From NCBI RefSeq assembly GCF_026157065.1, contig NZ_JANLGQ010000005.1, forward strand, positions 1 to 64,000: 64,000 nucleotides of DNA. The letters are read 5' to 3'. Shown in pieces: positions 15,654-24,437 of the stretch. Within the stretch, counting starts at the first letter, position 1, and every line of letters starts with the position of its first letter. This DNA is from Enterococcus sp. HY326 (GTDB taxonomy: Bacteria > Bacillota > Bacilli > Lactobacillales > Enterococcaceae). The notes beneath the pieces were generated by a model. It saw only the letters and a program-made list of their open reading frames with translations, was not told the origin of the DNA and did no database searches. The position numbers were made by a program, and so were the translations under genes.

Positions 15654-18600
15654 CTATGGCGCATCAGTCAATGTATATCTGATACTAGCGTTATAATTCG
15701 CTAGTTCACGATAATCAGATGAATTGAGTCTAAAGATAAATCCATTATCTTTTGCAATCCACTCAGCATTGCTAACATCATAATCAGTCGCATTCGTCTG
15801 ATTATTTTCAAGTATTTGTACTGGAACATTGAGCTGCATTTGAGTCTCTCCACCATCATTTTTGTACCATAAGGCATTTGGTAGCATTTGACTAGAAATT
15901 TCAGAAGTAAAGACTTGTGTCAGCGTTGCAGTCAAGCGCCAGTAATTATTAGCAGAACGATTATCTGTAACAACTAATGGCGTATTGCCATAGTCAAAAT
16001 CTGTCACCGTCATCTCACCATAGTTCATTGTATTTTGTAGTCCAAAATCTATGACAGCTGGTGCCGATTTCAAGTACAACCCTTGAATGAAATAATAGGT
16101 CTGAGCAGTATTTGGTACTGCATCTATAAACTTAAAGGTTGCATCTCCTGCTGGCAGGTTATTTGTATCTAAGGCATAGCCTGATGCAATAATCGTATCA
16201 ATCACATTTTGAGCTTGAGCTCTCAAGCTGATTGTCTGTCCAACATACCCGTTGATTGTTACTGGTGAAACGGGTGGAGTCAGTTGATTATTGGTTGTAG
16301 ATTCTAAAAAGTTGACTGCTATCGAAGTTTCTTTTTGGAACGTGTACACTAAGTCAGCATTTGTATCAGCAAAAGTGAAGCTGGTATCTCCTGTTGGTGT
16401 ATTAACTAGAGTCCAGCCCAATCTAGCTAAAAACCCTGATGTTACACGATAATCAACATTTTGTTGAATATTAATCGTTTCCCCAACTGTGCCTTGAATG
16501 GTAATTGCAGTTTCAAGATCTTGTGTCGAATCCCATTCATTCATGAATCGGACGGTTACTGAAGTTGCTGCTGGTTCTGTAATCTCCAATTCCACATCAA
16601 CAAGGCGTCGGTTTCCAGTAGGGTCAGCTAGATAAACTTGAAACGGGTAAGTTCCCGCTGCTGGTTTTGTGCCATTGTTAGCAATCCAATTATTTACTGC
16701 ATCATTTCCAGAAGCATAAGTCACACTGATGTTAGAAGCTGAAACAGTTGGATTTGTATCGGCCAGCGTTGCTGTATCAATAAACGCTCTGAAATCAGTT
16801 GGCTTTGCATCATTCGGTCCAACTGTCACTTTTTGTGCTGTCCCAGTTGGTGCTGTTCTATCGACGATGACTGTACTGCTTTCAGACTGTTGTGTTAAGT
16901 CCGAATTAAAACCGACAGCATTCAAAGTTTGACTAGCGACCAACGTCACATTATTGGCAACCACATCATAAGAGAAATCCCCATTTGCATCAGCTTGTAA
17001 CGTATAGTAAATATATGGACTAGTATTAGGTATCCGTTTCGCATCAATTGGGCTACCGTTATTTTCCAGCAATACATAGCCGTTTGGAATTCCAGTAGAA
17101 CCAGAAATGGTCATACCGGTGACATCTGTAATGGCATTTCCGAGAGCATCAATGTCGGTGTTATTATCTGACACAGGGTTAATGGTTGTACTTAAAGTAT
17201 CACCTGAATACCAAAATTGGATTATCTTTTCAGCGTTTACAGCCTGATTATTAGCATCCAACATGGTTGCTGTGCTGTAGAATGTCGTCCTAACGTCATT
17301 AGCATTATCTGTCCTAGTTGGCAGACTAAAATTAATTGTTAATGTCTGACCTTCTGTTAAGGTTACTGAAAGATAACCAGTGGTGACGAACACTATTGTC
17401 AATAACCCGCTAGAACTAAGGCTACTATGATTCGCTATCATAGCCGTTGCCCCATCAATAGTAGCCGTTACATTCGCATTGGAAATACCACCAGCAACAT
17501 TAAATATAGTTGGACTGACTTGTGCCGTATAGACAATCGTGTTGACTGGCAGACCACTTGTGCCGGTCATGCCATTATCAACTGTAACAGTCGATTGAAA
17601 ATCGGCCGTATCGCCTGGTGACAGATATTTTGTTGAATCTGTCGGTAACGTTCCGTTCGTCAAATCTAGCGCTACTCCATCAGAAGATACAGTATTGTTG
17701 AGCGTCGCAGTCACTGTGGCTGGTGGTGTAGCAGAATACCAAAACTGAGTTGTTGCCTGTGTTGCCGAGGCTGCAACTCCATTTCGACTGTTCATAGTAA
17801 TATTACTTACTAAGGACGTTCGCACATCAGTACTACGAGAAGTACTGGAGGTTAAGCTAAAGGAAATAGTCAACGTTTGTGTGTTACTTAATGTCTGAGA
17901 GGCTGGTAAAGCAACCCTAATATTTCCTGAAGCATCAATTGTCGAAGTAGCTGTGACATTTGTACTTCCAATTCTTACCGTTGGACTAAAGCTTGACGGA
18001 ATTGTGAAAATTGTTGGATCCACTTTCCCGGTATACACAATCGTATTAGCGGGTACTCCAGCCGTTGCACCAGTAGCATTAGCCACGGTCGAAGTGACTA
18101 CAAAATCTGCCGTGTCTCCTGCGCTTAAATATTCACTTGCATTACTTGGTTTTGCAGTACTCGTTGTGTTTAAAGCACTGCCGTTTGAACTCACAGTGTT
18201 TGACACTGTTGGCTGAATTTGCTCTGGACTAAATTGGTACATTCGCTGAGGTAACCACCCAAACCCCCAACCAGTTCCATTAGGAGTATAGATTCTCCCA
18301 TCCATACCGAATCTCACTCCAGGATAAAAAGATGGATTCGTGATTTTATCAAGTAATTTTACTTGAATGTTTATATCCATCACTTCTCGTGCATTAAAAT
18401 TTTGATTTATATCTACTCGAGCGCTATTTCCAGAAATTGTATATCGACTACTCGTCCATCTCGGAGCTGACGCTGAATCAGTCGTAATTGCTACATACAC
18501 GTTATTTAATGCCGATGACTGCTCATAAATATCTGCATTAAAGTCTAACTCAATATATGAAATGTATTGTGAAAAAGCATATGCATTACCAACCGTCATA

Positions 18601-19427
18601 TAATGTTTAAGAACATCTCCTTGCTCCACATAAGGTAAATTTGTGGTTGCAAACGGATCTCCGTCAATTAATACCCCTCCTTGAGTAATATTAAATAACT
18701 CATTCCGAATTGATGTAATTCCTACATCAAGACCATCCTCCTGTGGAGTGATGCTATCCATACTAAAAGGTGTAAGATTCTCTGAAGTCGCTTGAGACTC
18801 TCCAGAAGTACTTTCCTCCTCAGAATCCACAGCATTAGCGATAAAATCAGCTGGATCGACCTTTCCTTTTACTGAAAACTCAATTGTATTGGACGTAACA
18901 GGTAGATTCGCATCAGAAATCGCCAGTTCATACTTGCGTTCTTCATCAATGGTAAGCAGTAAGGTGCTTTGTTTGGTGTCACCCTCTACTTCAATTAATA
19001 ATTCTTTAGTTTCTTCATCATAAGTAAAAACTGGCACTTCTGCCTCTGGGTCCTCCCCAAGAATCAGATTTTTTTCCGCCTCTTCATCGAAGGAAAGCCC
19101 TTCTGGAATTGTGATTTTCCATTGTCTTTTTACCGCTGCTTCATCCAGCTGCTTTTCATAGCTGCTGTCTAGCGAAGGCTGCGGCAAAGAAGAATTTCTT
19201 TCTGTTATGATGTCACCAATTTCTCGCTCATCATCAATAGTTAAGATGATGCCATACCCCACCCCAAGATTTTCCAAATTCATTTCTGTCGAAATCTTCA
19301 ATGGCTCTTCTTGAGCTGAAGTTTGTGTCAATCCAACTATTGAAGGTATTAAAATCGTTAATAGGATAGAGAGAACAGCCACTAATTTAAGTGGTACGTA
19401 TTTTTTTCTCTTTTTCATTTCATTCAC
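15654..19427 (-). CDS. Very large WxL-domain surface protein with internal repeats and MucBP-like domains
   Basis: About 1257 aa from GTG 19427, chosen because AAAGGAGGG sits five bases upstream; ATG 19418 is also in frame. A signal peptide (MKKRKKYVPLKLVAVLSILL) ends near TSAQ. An N-terminal beta-rich region (to about 380) is followed by two related blocks of about 150 residues, starting NTVSSNGSALN and NTVSSDGVALD, both with LSAGDTADF or LSPGDTADF, NTIVYT and QFWYS. An Ig-like block, two MucBP-like segments (VRFMNEWDSTQ, VNFLESTTNNQL) and a C-terminal WxL domain complete it. The proximal WxL motif is intact (NNYWRLTATL) while the distal one reads YTL. It is probably a wall-bound adhesin. 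It follows the regulator gene and leads the WxL genes. Confidence 0.88.
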   Translation of the reverse strand: MNEMKKRKKYVPLKLVAVLSILLTILIPSIVGLTQTSAQEEPLKISTEMNLENLGVGYGIILTIDDEREIGDIITERNSSLPQPSLDSSYEKQLDEAAVKRQWKITIPEGLSFDEEAEKNLILGEDPEAEVPVFTYDEETKELLIEVEGDTKQSTLLLTIDEERKYELAISDANLPVTSNTIEFSVKGKVDPADFIANAVDSEEESTSGESQATSENLTPFSMDSITPQEDGLDVGITSIRNELFNITQGGVLIDGDPFATTNLPYVEQGDVLKHYMTVGNAYAFSQYISYIELDFNADIYEQSSALNNVYVAITTDSASAPRWTSSRYTISGNSARVDINQNFNAREVMDINIQVKLLDKITNPSFYPGVRFGMDGRIYTPNGTGWGFGWLPQRMYQFSPEQIQPTVSNTVSSNGSALNTTSTAKPSNASEYLSAGDTADFVVTSTVANATGATAGVPANTIVYTGKVDPTIFTIPSSFSPTVRIGSTNVTATSTIDASGNIRVALPASQTLSNTQTLTISFSLTSSTSRSTDVRTSLVSNITMNSRNGVAASATQATTQFWYSATPPATVTATLNNTVSSDGVALDLTNGTLPTDSTKYLSPGDTADFQSTVTVDNGMTGTSGLPVNTIVYTAQVSPTIFNVAGGISNANVTATIDGATAMIANHSSLSSSGLLTIVFVTTGYLSVTLTEGQTLTINFSLPTRTDNANDVRTTFYSTATMLDANNQAVNAEKIIQFWYSGDTLSTTINPVSDNNTDIDALGNAITDVTGMTISGSTGIPNGYVLLENNGSPIDAKRIPNTSPYIYYTLQADANGDFSYDVVANNVTLVASQTLNAVGFNSDLTQQSESSTVIVDRTAPTGTAQKVTVGPNDAKPTDFRAFIDTATLADTNPTVSASNISVTYASGNDAVNNWIANNGTKPAAGTYPFQVYLADPTGNRRLVDVELEITEPAATSVTVRFMNEWDSTQDLETAITIQGTVGETINIQQNVDYRVTSGFLARLGWTLVNTPTGDTSFTFADTNADLVYTFQKETSIAVNFLESTTNNQLTPPVSPVTINGYVGQTISLRAQAQNVIDTIIASGYALDTNNLPAGDATFKFIDAVPNTAQTYYFIQGLYLKSAPAVIDFGLQNTMNYGEMTVTDFDYGNTPLVVTDNRSANNYWRLTATLTQVFTSEISSQMLPNALWYKNDGGETQMQLNVPVQILENNQTNATDYDVSNAEWIAKDNGFIFRLNSSDYRELANYNASIRYTLTDAP

Positions 19428-19479
19428 TCTTCCCTCCTTTTTATAGATTTTTATTCCCAACCATCACCTCTCGTTTCAG

Positions 19480-19520
19480 ATTGTATAAAATTAACCCAAA
19501 TGATTAGTGTACTAACCCAA
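19480..19520 (-). promoter_or_regulatory. Candidate activator-dependent promoter with direct repeats upstream of the large WxL gene
   Basis: An exact 8-mer, TAACCCAA on the plus strand, occurs at 19492-19499 and 19513-19520, 21 bp apart (two helical turns). On the minus strand this precedes TATACAAT (19487-19480), a plausible -10, with no good -35. Direct repeats overlapping -35 are typical of OmpR/PhoB-type winged-helix activators, and such a regulator is the next gene upstream. Confidence 0.5.
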
Positions 19521-19568
19521 CAACTCCCCCCTTTCAAATTAATCTCCTTTTTTCTTTCATACATCTCA

Positions 19569-20264
19569 TTACTTATTCAAACCCTCTAACATCCGGGGGC
19601 GAATTAGTAGCTTGGTGGAGATGGCATAGCCTTTTGTCCAATTGGTACTCAAGCTATCTTTAGAAAAGCCTGCCTCTACTAGCTTCTTGCGGATTTTTGC
19701 AATCAGCTGCGAAAGTTGAACCAACCTCGAATCTGTCACTTCACCAGGCCAGATTTGCTGACTCAGCTGATCTCGGTTGACAAAGTTACCCCTAGCATTA
19801 AACAAAATAAAAAACACCTTCCGCTCATTTTTGGAAAGACTGTCGATAAATTTTTCTTGGCAAATCTCAATATTTTGTTTTGATATCCGTTCTGCTAAGG
19901 TATTCTCGGCCTCAGCCATCGTTTCTTTCAACTCAATCAGAGAAATATCTTTTCTAATTCGTTTTATATATCCTAGCTCTTCGCATTCAGAGAACTCCTC
20001 TGGTATCCTCTCCTCAGAGATTTGGAGCAAAACCGTTTCATTTTTTTTTGTCAATGACAACAACGCTTGAACTTCTTCCTTCAAGAAAATTGTCTGACTA
20101 ATTACCATAATCGGAAAAAGCTCCAGGTATTTTCCTCCACGCTTTTTTAGAACGCTTTCCAACATGGTTTTCGAGCAAAACACTTCATAACCTAACAACT
20201 GAAGTTTATTTTGAAAATCTGTTTCGGATAAAACATCCTTCGTAAAAATTCCAATATGCGCCAT
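19569..20264 (-). CDS. OmpR/PhoB-type winged-helix regulator with degenerate receiver domain
   Basis: 231 aa. Residues about 1-120 have receiver-like alternation (IGIFTKDVL, FPIMVISQTIFL, ETVLLQISEE, GYIKRIRKD), but the acidic pair and the phospho-acceptor Asp are absent; the beta-3 position reads VIS. The C-terminal winged helix (about 135-220) is clear: LSKNERKVFFILFNARGNFV, NRDQLSQQIWPGEV, DSRLVQLSQLIAKIRKKL and the wing TNWTKGYAI. It probably works without phosphorylation. It lies immediately upstream of the WxL genes, and 21-bp spaced repeats in the next promoter make it the likely local activator. A gap of 107 bp separates it from the large WxL gene. Confidence 0.82.
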   Translation of the reverse strand: MAHIGIFTKDVLSETDFQNKLQLLGYEVFCSKTMLESVLKKRGGKYLELFPIMVISQTIFLKEEVQALLSLTKKNETVLLQISEERIPEEFSECEELGYIKRIRKDISLIELKETMAEAENTLAERISKQNIEICQEKFIDSLSKNERKVFFILFNARGNFVNRDQLSQQIWPGEVTDSRLVQLSQLIAKIRKKLVEAGFSKDSLSTNWTKGYAISTKLLIRPRMLEGLNK

Positions 20265-20711
20265 CGAACCACCCCCAAAAATCTTTCCCTTTTATCTCTA
20301 CATTACAAACCCCTTTTTCAATATTACCTAATTGACTTATTTATAACTATTAAATAAAAAGAAAATCCTTAATAATTAGTATTCTTCAATAATTATTTTA
20401 AGGTCTTTACAACATAGTGTCAATTTAAAATTAATCATTTCAAACAAATTGTTTTATATTTTTTATGTTTATAATAATTTATTTTGATTTTTTTTTTATT
20501 TCCATTCATATTTACCAAAATAAAATCAGGATACACAAAAAAAACAGAGCTTTTTGAATTTCAAAAAGTTCTGATTTTGAATTTTGCCGCTAATTTATAT
20601 AAAAAAAACTGAATATTTGACTTTTTTTCTCCTATATCGCTAAAAATTAGAATTCTGACAACCAACTAATACTAGTTTCTTCTATTAAGTATAGCTACAT
20701 TTTTTTGCTTC
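20265..20711. other. AT-rich intergenic region with a terminator
   Basis: No gene is seen in these 447 bases. A rho-independent terminator for the XRE regulator (minus strand) is at 20537-20573: 14-bp arms (one G-T pair), CAGAGCTTTTTGAA at 20545-20558 with its partner at 20560-20573, followed on the minus strand by eight T. The rest is long A/T stretches that probably include the promoter of the winged-helix regulator, but no clear -35/-10 pair stood out. Confidence 0.6.
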
Positions 20712-21503
20712 CTAAACGATATATTTAATGACTGCCTGCTCAGTTAGGACTTTAAAATACTCCCCACCTGAATCTAAGCTTGCTATGATAGTTTTAAAAT
20801 CCTCAGCTTCTCGAGGATTTTTAAGTGGGACAAAATCATAATTTCCCTGTTGCGTTCGATAGGCAAAGGCCCAAGGATTTCCGGCGGTCAATTTAGTACT
20901 GTAGGCTTTCCCGAAAACAACATATTTCATCTCTGTAAAAGGAAAGAAATGGACTTTTTCCTCTTCTAACCATTCCATAATTGAGAAAAAACCTATACCA
21001 TTCTCATTTAACCAATAGATTTGATAGTTATAAGTTGGAAATAATTTTAAAAATTGCTGTGCTTGTCCGTTAATTGTTGGTATATATGGTCCAAAATAGC
21101 CGGGGATAATCGCTTCTTGAACAATATGCAGCCAATATAAATTTTTAAAAAAATCAGGACGGGTGGCTAACTTATCAGCAAAACATTGTTGGATAAATTG
21201 CTCTTTTTCCTCTTTTAGATTGGCTTGCCTGTTAAATGCTGATAAGAATTTCTGCTGTAACTCTTTTTTATTGATTGGTTGTAACATCTTTTTGCGCTCC
21301 TTTGCCACCCCAAGCAAATCATCCACAGAAAAATTGTAAAAAGCAGCTAAAAGTGTCAGACTTTGCAAGTCTGGCAAGCTCTTATCCAGCTCCCATTTGG
21401 ACAAAGTTTGACGGGAAACTTTTAATTTTTCAGCAACCTCTGCTTGGGTTAGATTGTGTTCGCTGCGAATTTTTTTTAATTGTTCACCAATGGTTACTGT
21501 CAT
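20712..21503 (-). CDS. XRE-family transcriptional regulator with unknown C-terminal domain
   Basis: 263 aa. The N-terminal HTH (about 6-65) reads IGEQLKKIRSEHNLTQAEVA, VSRQTLSKWE, and LAAFYNFSVDDLLG, a typical HTH_3 that represses by dimer binding. Residues 80-263 form a separate domain (FPTYNYQIYWLNENGIGFF, YVVFGKAYSTKLTAG, DFVPLKNPREAEDF) that I do not recognise; its aromatic beta-rich character could suit ligand sensing. It is a single gene with its own terminator, between the WxL regulator and prs, and no obvious partner gene. ATG 21503 is used; a ribosome site is weak. Confidence 0.8.
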   Translation of the reverse strand: MTVTIGEQLKKIRSEHNLTQAEVAEKLKVSRQTLSKWELDKSLPDLQSLTLLAAFYNFSVDDLLGVAKERKKMLQPINKKELQQKFLSAFNRQANLKEEKEQFIQQCFADKLATRPDFFKNLYWLHIVQEAIIPGYFGPYIPTINGQAQQFLKLFPTYNYQIYWLNENGIGFFSIMEWLEEEKVHFFPFTEMKYVVFGKAYSTKLTAGNPWAFAYRTQQGNYDFVPLKNPREAEDFKTIIASLDSGGEYFKVLTEQAVIKYIV

Positions 21504-21653
21504 CTTAAACTGCCTCCCGAAATATTTTCAATCCTTTGCGATGCAAAAATTTAGCGCACAGGCAAATCTATCCCGCAACGAATTGATGCAACCTGATTCT
21601 ATCAGTATTTCTCATTACCAAAATTGTACCTTTCTTTTTTCAGCTTGTCCAAA

Positions 21654-21705
21654 AACAAAAAAACACCTACAAAGGTTCTCCATCTGGAATGGTCCTTTGT
21701 AGGTG
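21654..21705 (-). terminator. Terminator of prs
   Basis: CACCTACAAAGG at 21664-21675 pairs perfectly with CCTTTGTAGGTG at 21694-21705. On the minus strand it is followed by TTTTTTTGTTTTT, and it starts 15 bp after the prs stop. Confidence 0.92.
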
Positions 21706-21719
21706 CTCTATAATTCAGC

Positions 21720-22688
21720 TTATTTTTTTGTTTCAAAAAGTGGACTAACTGGTTTATTTTCGTGGATGCGTTTGATAGCATCTGCCATTAGTTCGCCGAC
21801 ACTGATTTCATCGATTTTTTCGATTTTTCGGTCAGCAGGTAGGTTGATTGAATCTGTCACCACTAAACGCTCAATTGCAGAATCTTGAATTCTTTCAATT
21901 GCTGGGCCGGAAAGAACCGGATGAGTACAAGACGCATATACCATTTTAGCGCCAGCCTCTTTTAATGCGTTGGCAGCTAAGGTAATTGTACCAGCTGTGT
22001 CAATCATATCGTCAATGATTACACAAATTTTGCCGTCGACATTTCCAATGATGTTCATCACTTCAGCGACGTTTGCTTTAGGGCGACGTTTGTCGATAAT
22101 TGCGATTGGCGATTTCAAATATTCAGCCAATTTACGGGCACGAGTTACACCGCCGTGGTCTGGAGATACAACGACCACTTCATCGCCGCCGATACCTTTT
22201 TCCATAAAATAATTTGCAATCAGTGGTGCACCCATTAAGTGATCCACTGGGATATCAAAGAAACCTTGAATTTGTGAGGCATGTAAATCTAAAGTCAGCA
22301 TGCGGTTAGCACCGGCTTTTTCAATCATATTTGCTACCAATTTTGCTGTGATTGGTTCACGGGACCGCGCTTTGCGATCTTGTCGAGCATAGCCGTAATA
22401 AGGCATGACCACATTGATTGTTTTTGCACTGGCACGTTTTAATGCATCAATCATAATTAAAAGTTCCATCAAGTTGTCGTTGACTGGACTGCTAGTTGAT
22501 TGGACGATGTAGACGTGGGAGCCACGAATACTTTCTTCAATGTTGACTTGAATTTCACCATCACTAAATTGGGTGACTGATGACTTTCCGAGTTCCACTC
22601 CAATTGTTGCGGCAATTTTCTCAGCCAGGGGTTTGTTAGAGTTTAGTGCAAAAATTTTCAACCGAGGGTCAAAATAATGTTTCGACAT
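21720..22688 (-). CDS. prs: Ribose-phosphate pyrophosphokinase (PRPP synthetase)
   Basis: 322 aa from ATG 22688, chosen because GGAGGTAACC lies just upstream; an in-frame codon at 22715 is too early. It makes PRPP from ribose 5-phosphate and ATP for purine, pyrimidine, NAD, His and Trp synthesis. Hallmarks are the ATP-binding region [18 protein letters not shown]-like ([10 protein letters not shown]), the flexible loop [16 protein letters not shown], the divalent-metal/PRPP signature [17 protein letters not shown] and the ribose-phosphate loop [12 protein letters not shown]. Length is normal. glmU lies 85 bp upstream in the same direction, the usual enterococcal order. Confidence 0.97.
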   Translation of the reverse strand: MSKHYFDPRLKIFALNSNKPLAEKIAATIGVELGKSSVTQFSDGEIQVNIEESIRGSHVYIVQSTSSPVNDNLMELLIMIDALKRASAKTINVVMPYYGYARQDRKARSREPITAKLVANMIEKAGANRMLTLDLHASQIQGFFDIPVDHLMGAPLIANYFMEKGIGGDEVVVVSPDHGGVTRARKLAEYLKSPIAIIDKRRPKANVAEVMNIIGNVDGKICVIIDDMIDTAGTITLAANALKEAGAKMVYASCTHPVLSGPAIERIQDSAIERLVVTDSINLPADRKIEKIDEISVGELMADAIKRIHENKPVSPLFETKK

Positions 22689-22773
22689 GGTTACCTCCAC
22701 TTTCTTTTTTGACAAGGACTTTTTTCATACACCATACATAGTAGTCATTTTCCAGTAAGAAATCAAGGGATTC

Positions 22774-24162
22774 TTAATCTTTTAGCGAATCATTTAAATA
22801 AGGAAATTTTTTAGCAAAATCCGCCTTGTTTACTTGGCGGGCACGACCAATTCCCATGCCGTTTACCGGCACATCATCAGTGATTGTAGAACCAGCTGCT
22901 GTAATCGCATGCTCACCAATTGTTAATGGAGCAATCAAGTTGGAAGCTGAGCCGATAAAGCTGTTGTCGCCGATAATAGTTTGATGTTTATTTTTCCCAT
23001 CGTAATTGACAAAAACGACACCACAGCCGACATTAATATCTTTTCCGAGAATCGCATCCCCCACATAAGTCAAATGACCAACTTTAGTATCTGCACCAAT
23101 CGTTGCCTTCTTCACTTCAACAAAGTTACCGATGTGCACCCGTTCGCCGATTTCGGCTTGAGGCCGCAGATGAGCATATGGACCAATGTCTGCTGCATTT
23201 TTTACGATGCTTTCTTCAATCACTGAGGCATAGACCTTCACGCCATCACCAATTTGGCTGTCAACAATTCGTGAATGGGCGCCGATTAGACAATCTTCGC
23301 CGATTTTAGTGTTTCCCTGCAGCTGAACCCCCGCTTCGATTACTGTATCTGAACCGATTTCGATATCGGCATCCACATAAGTTGAATCAGGATCAATAAA
23401 ACTCACTCCGTTGACCATATGTTGGCGGTTAATGCGAGCCCGCATCAGACGGTTGGCTTCTGCCAGTGCCATCCGGTCATTAACCCCTAAGGACTCCTCG
23501 AAGTCCTTCGTTTGATAGGCTGCGACAATTTCACCATCCGCTTTTAAAATTTCAATAATGTCGGTTAAATAATATTCACCTTGGGCATTGTCGGTGCCAA
23601 TTTTTTTCAGCGCTTCAAAGAGTTTTTCATTATCAAAACAGTAAGTCCCTGTATTGATTTCAGTCACTCGAGCCTCTTCGTCAGTTGCATCCTTTTGTTC
23701 CACAATCCGGTCCACAATGCCAACATGGTCACGAATAATCCGGCCATAGCCAGTTGGGTCCGCAGCATCAGCGGTTAAAATCGTCGCGCTAGCCTGCTTC
23801 CCTTGATGATATTCAATCAAATGGTCCAAAGTTTCCGCCGTCAGTAACGGCGTATCACCACTGATTACCAAGGTTGTACCTTGTTTGCCTTCTAAAAATT
23901 GGGCCGCCTGCATCACAGCATGACCGGTGCCTAATTGTTCCGCCTGTAAAACATACTGACTACGCTCACCTAATTGCTCTTGAACCATTTCTGCACCGTG
24001 ACCGACAATTGTCACAATTTCAGTTGGTTTAGTTTCAATCACACGATTGATAATGTGCTCCACCATCGGTTTGCCAGCCACCGGATGTAACACTTTATAT
24101 AACTTCGATTTCATGCGGGTACCTTTGCCCGCTGCCAGAATAATTGCGTAACGATTTTCCAA
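22774..24162 (-). CDS. glmU: Bifunctional GlmU: GlcN-1-P acetyltransferase / GlcNAc-1-P uridylyltransferase
   Basis: 462 aa from TTG 24162 (MENRYAII...), which has AGGAG eight bases upstream; GTG 24171 is in frame but has no room for it. The N-terminal uridylyltransferase shows [19 protein letters not shown] and GTGHAVMQA. The C-terminal left-handed beta-helix runs through many hexapeptide repeats ([26 protein letters not shown]), with acetyltransferase residues in [14 protein letters not shown] and [17 protein letters not shown]. It makes UDP-GlcNAc for peptidoglycan and teichoic acid. Co-directional with prs, 85 bp apart. Confidence 0.97.
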   Translation of the reverse strand: MENRYAIILAAGKGTRMKSKLYKVLHPVAGKPMVEHIINRVIETKPTEIVTIVGHGAEMVQEQLGERSQYVLQAEQLGTGHAVMQAAQFLEGKQGTTLVISGDTPLLTAETLDHLIEYHQGKQASATILTADAADPTGYGRIIRDHVGIVDRIVEQKDATDEEARVTEINTGTYCFDNEKLFEALKKIGTDNAQGEYYLTDIIEILKADGEIVAAYQTKDFEESLGVNDRMALAEANRLMRARINRQHMVNGVSFIDPDSTYVDADIEIGSDTVIEAGVQLQGNTKIGEDCLIGAHSRIVDSQIGDGVKVYASVIEESIVKNAADIGPYAHLRPQAEIGERVHIGNFVEVKKATIGADTKVGHLTYVGDAILGKDINVGCGVVFVNYDGKNKHQTIIGDNSFIGSASNLIAPLTIGEHAITAAGSTITDDVPVNGMGIGRARQVNKADFAKKFPYLNDSLKD

Positions 24163-24389
24163 TATATTCACTCCTGCTATTTAGTTTGCTGCTATTATTA
24201 TACATGAATTTGCGGGCCTTGGCTTGCAAAAAACGAATGAAGTTTCTTAAATCACTTCTATTATAAAAGGATTACGGATTGAAAAGAATATTGATTGAAT
24301 AGTCCACCACTCAAATTATTCTTTTCTTGCTAAATTACCAGCACTAAATTTTTACAAAAAGTTTTAGAAGTCTGGTCAAACACAGTAAG

Positions 24390-24430
24390 AACAAAAATAG
24401 GCAATCGCCCCTGCGAGCAATTGCCTATAA
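24390..24430 (-). terminator. Terminator of the five-module LPxTG gene
   Basis: ATAGGCAAT (24397-24405) pairs with ATTGCCTAT (24420-24428), with an inner CGC/GCG. The minus strand continues with TTTTTG. It lies just after the stop at 24438. Confidence 0.85.
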
Positions 24431-24437
24431 ACAATTC

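Noticed and set aside
24197-24229. glmU promoter from TTGCAA and TATAAT
   Set aside because: The hexamers are 21 bp apart, too far for a standard promoter; left unassigned.
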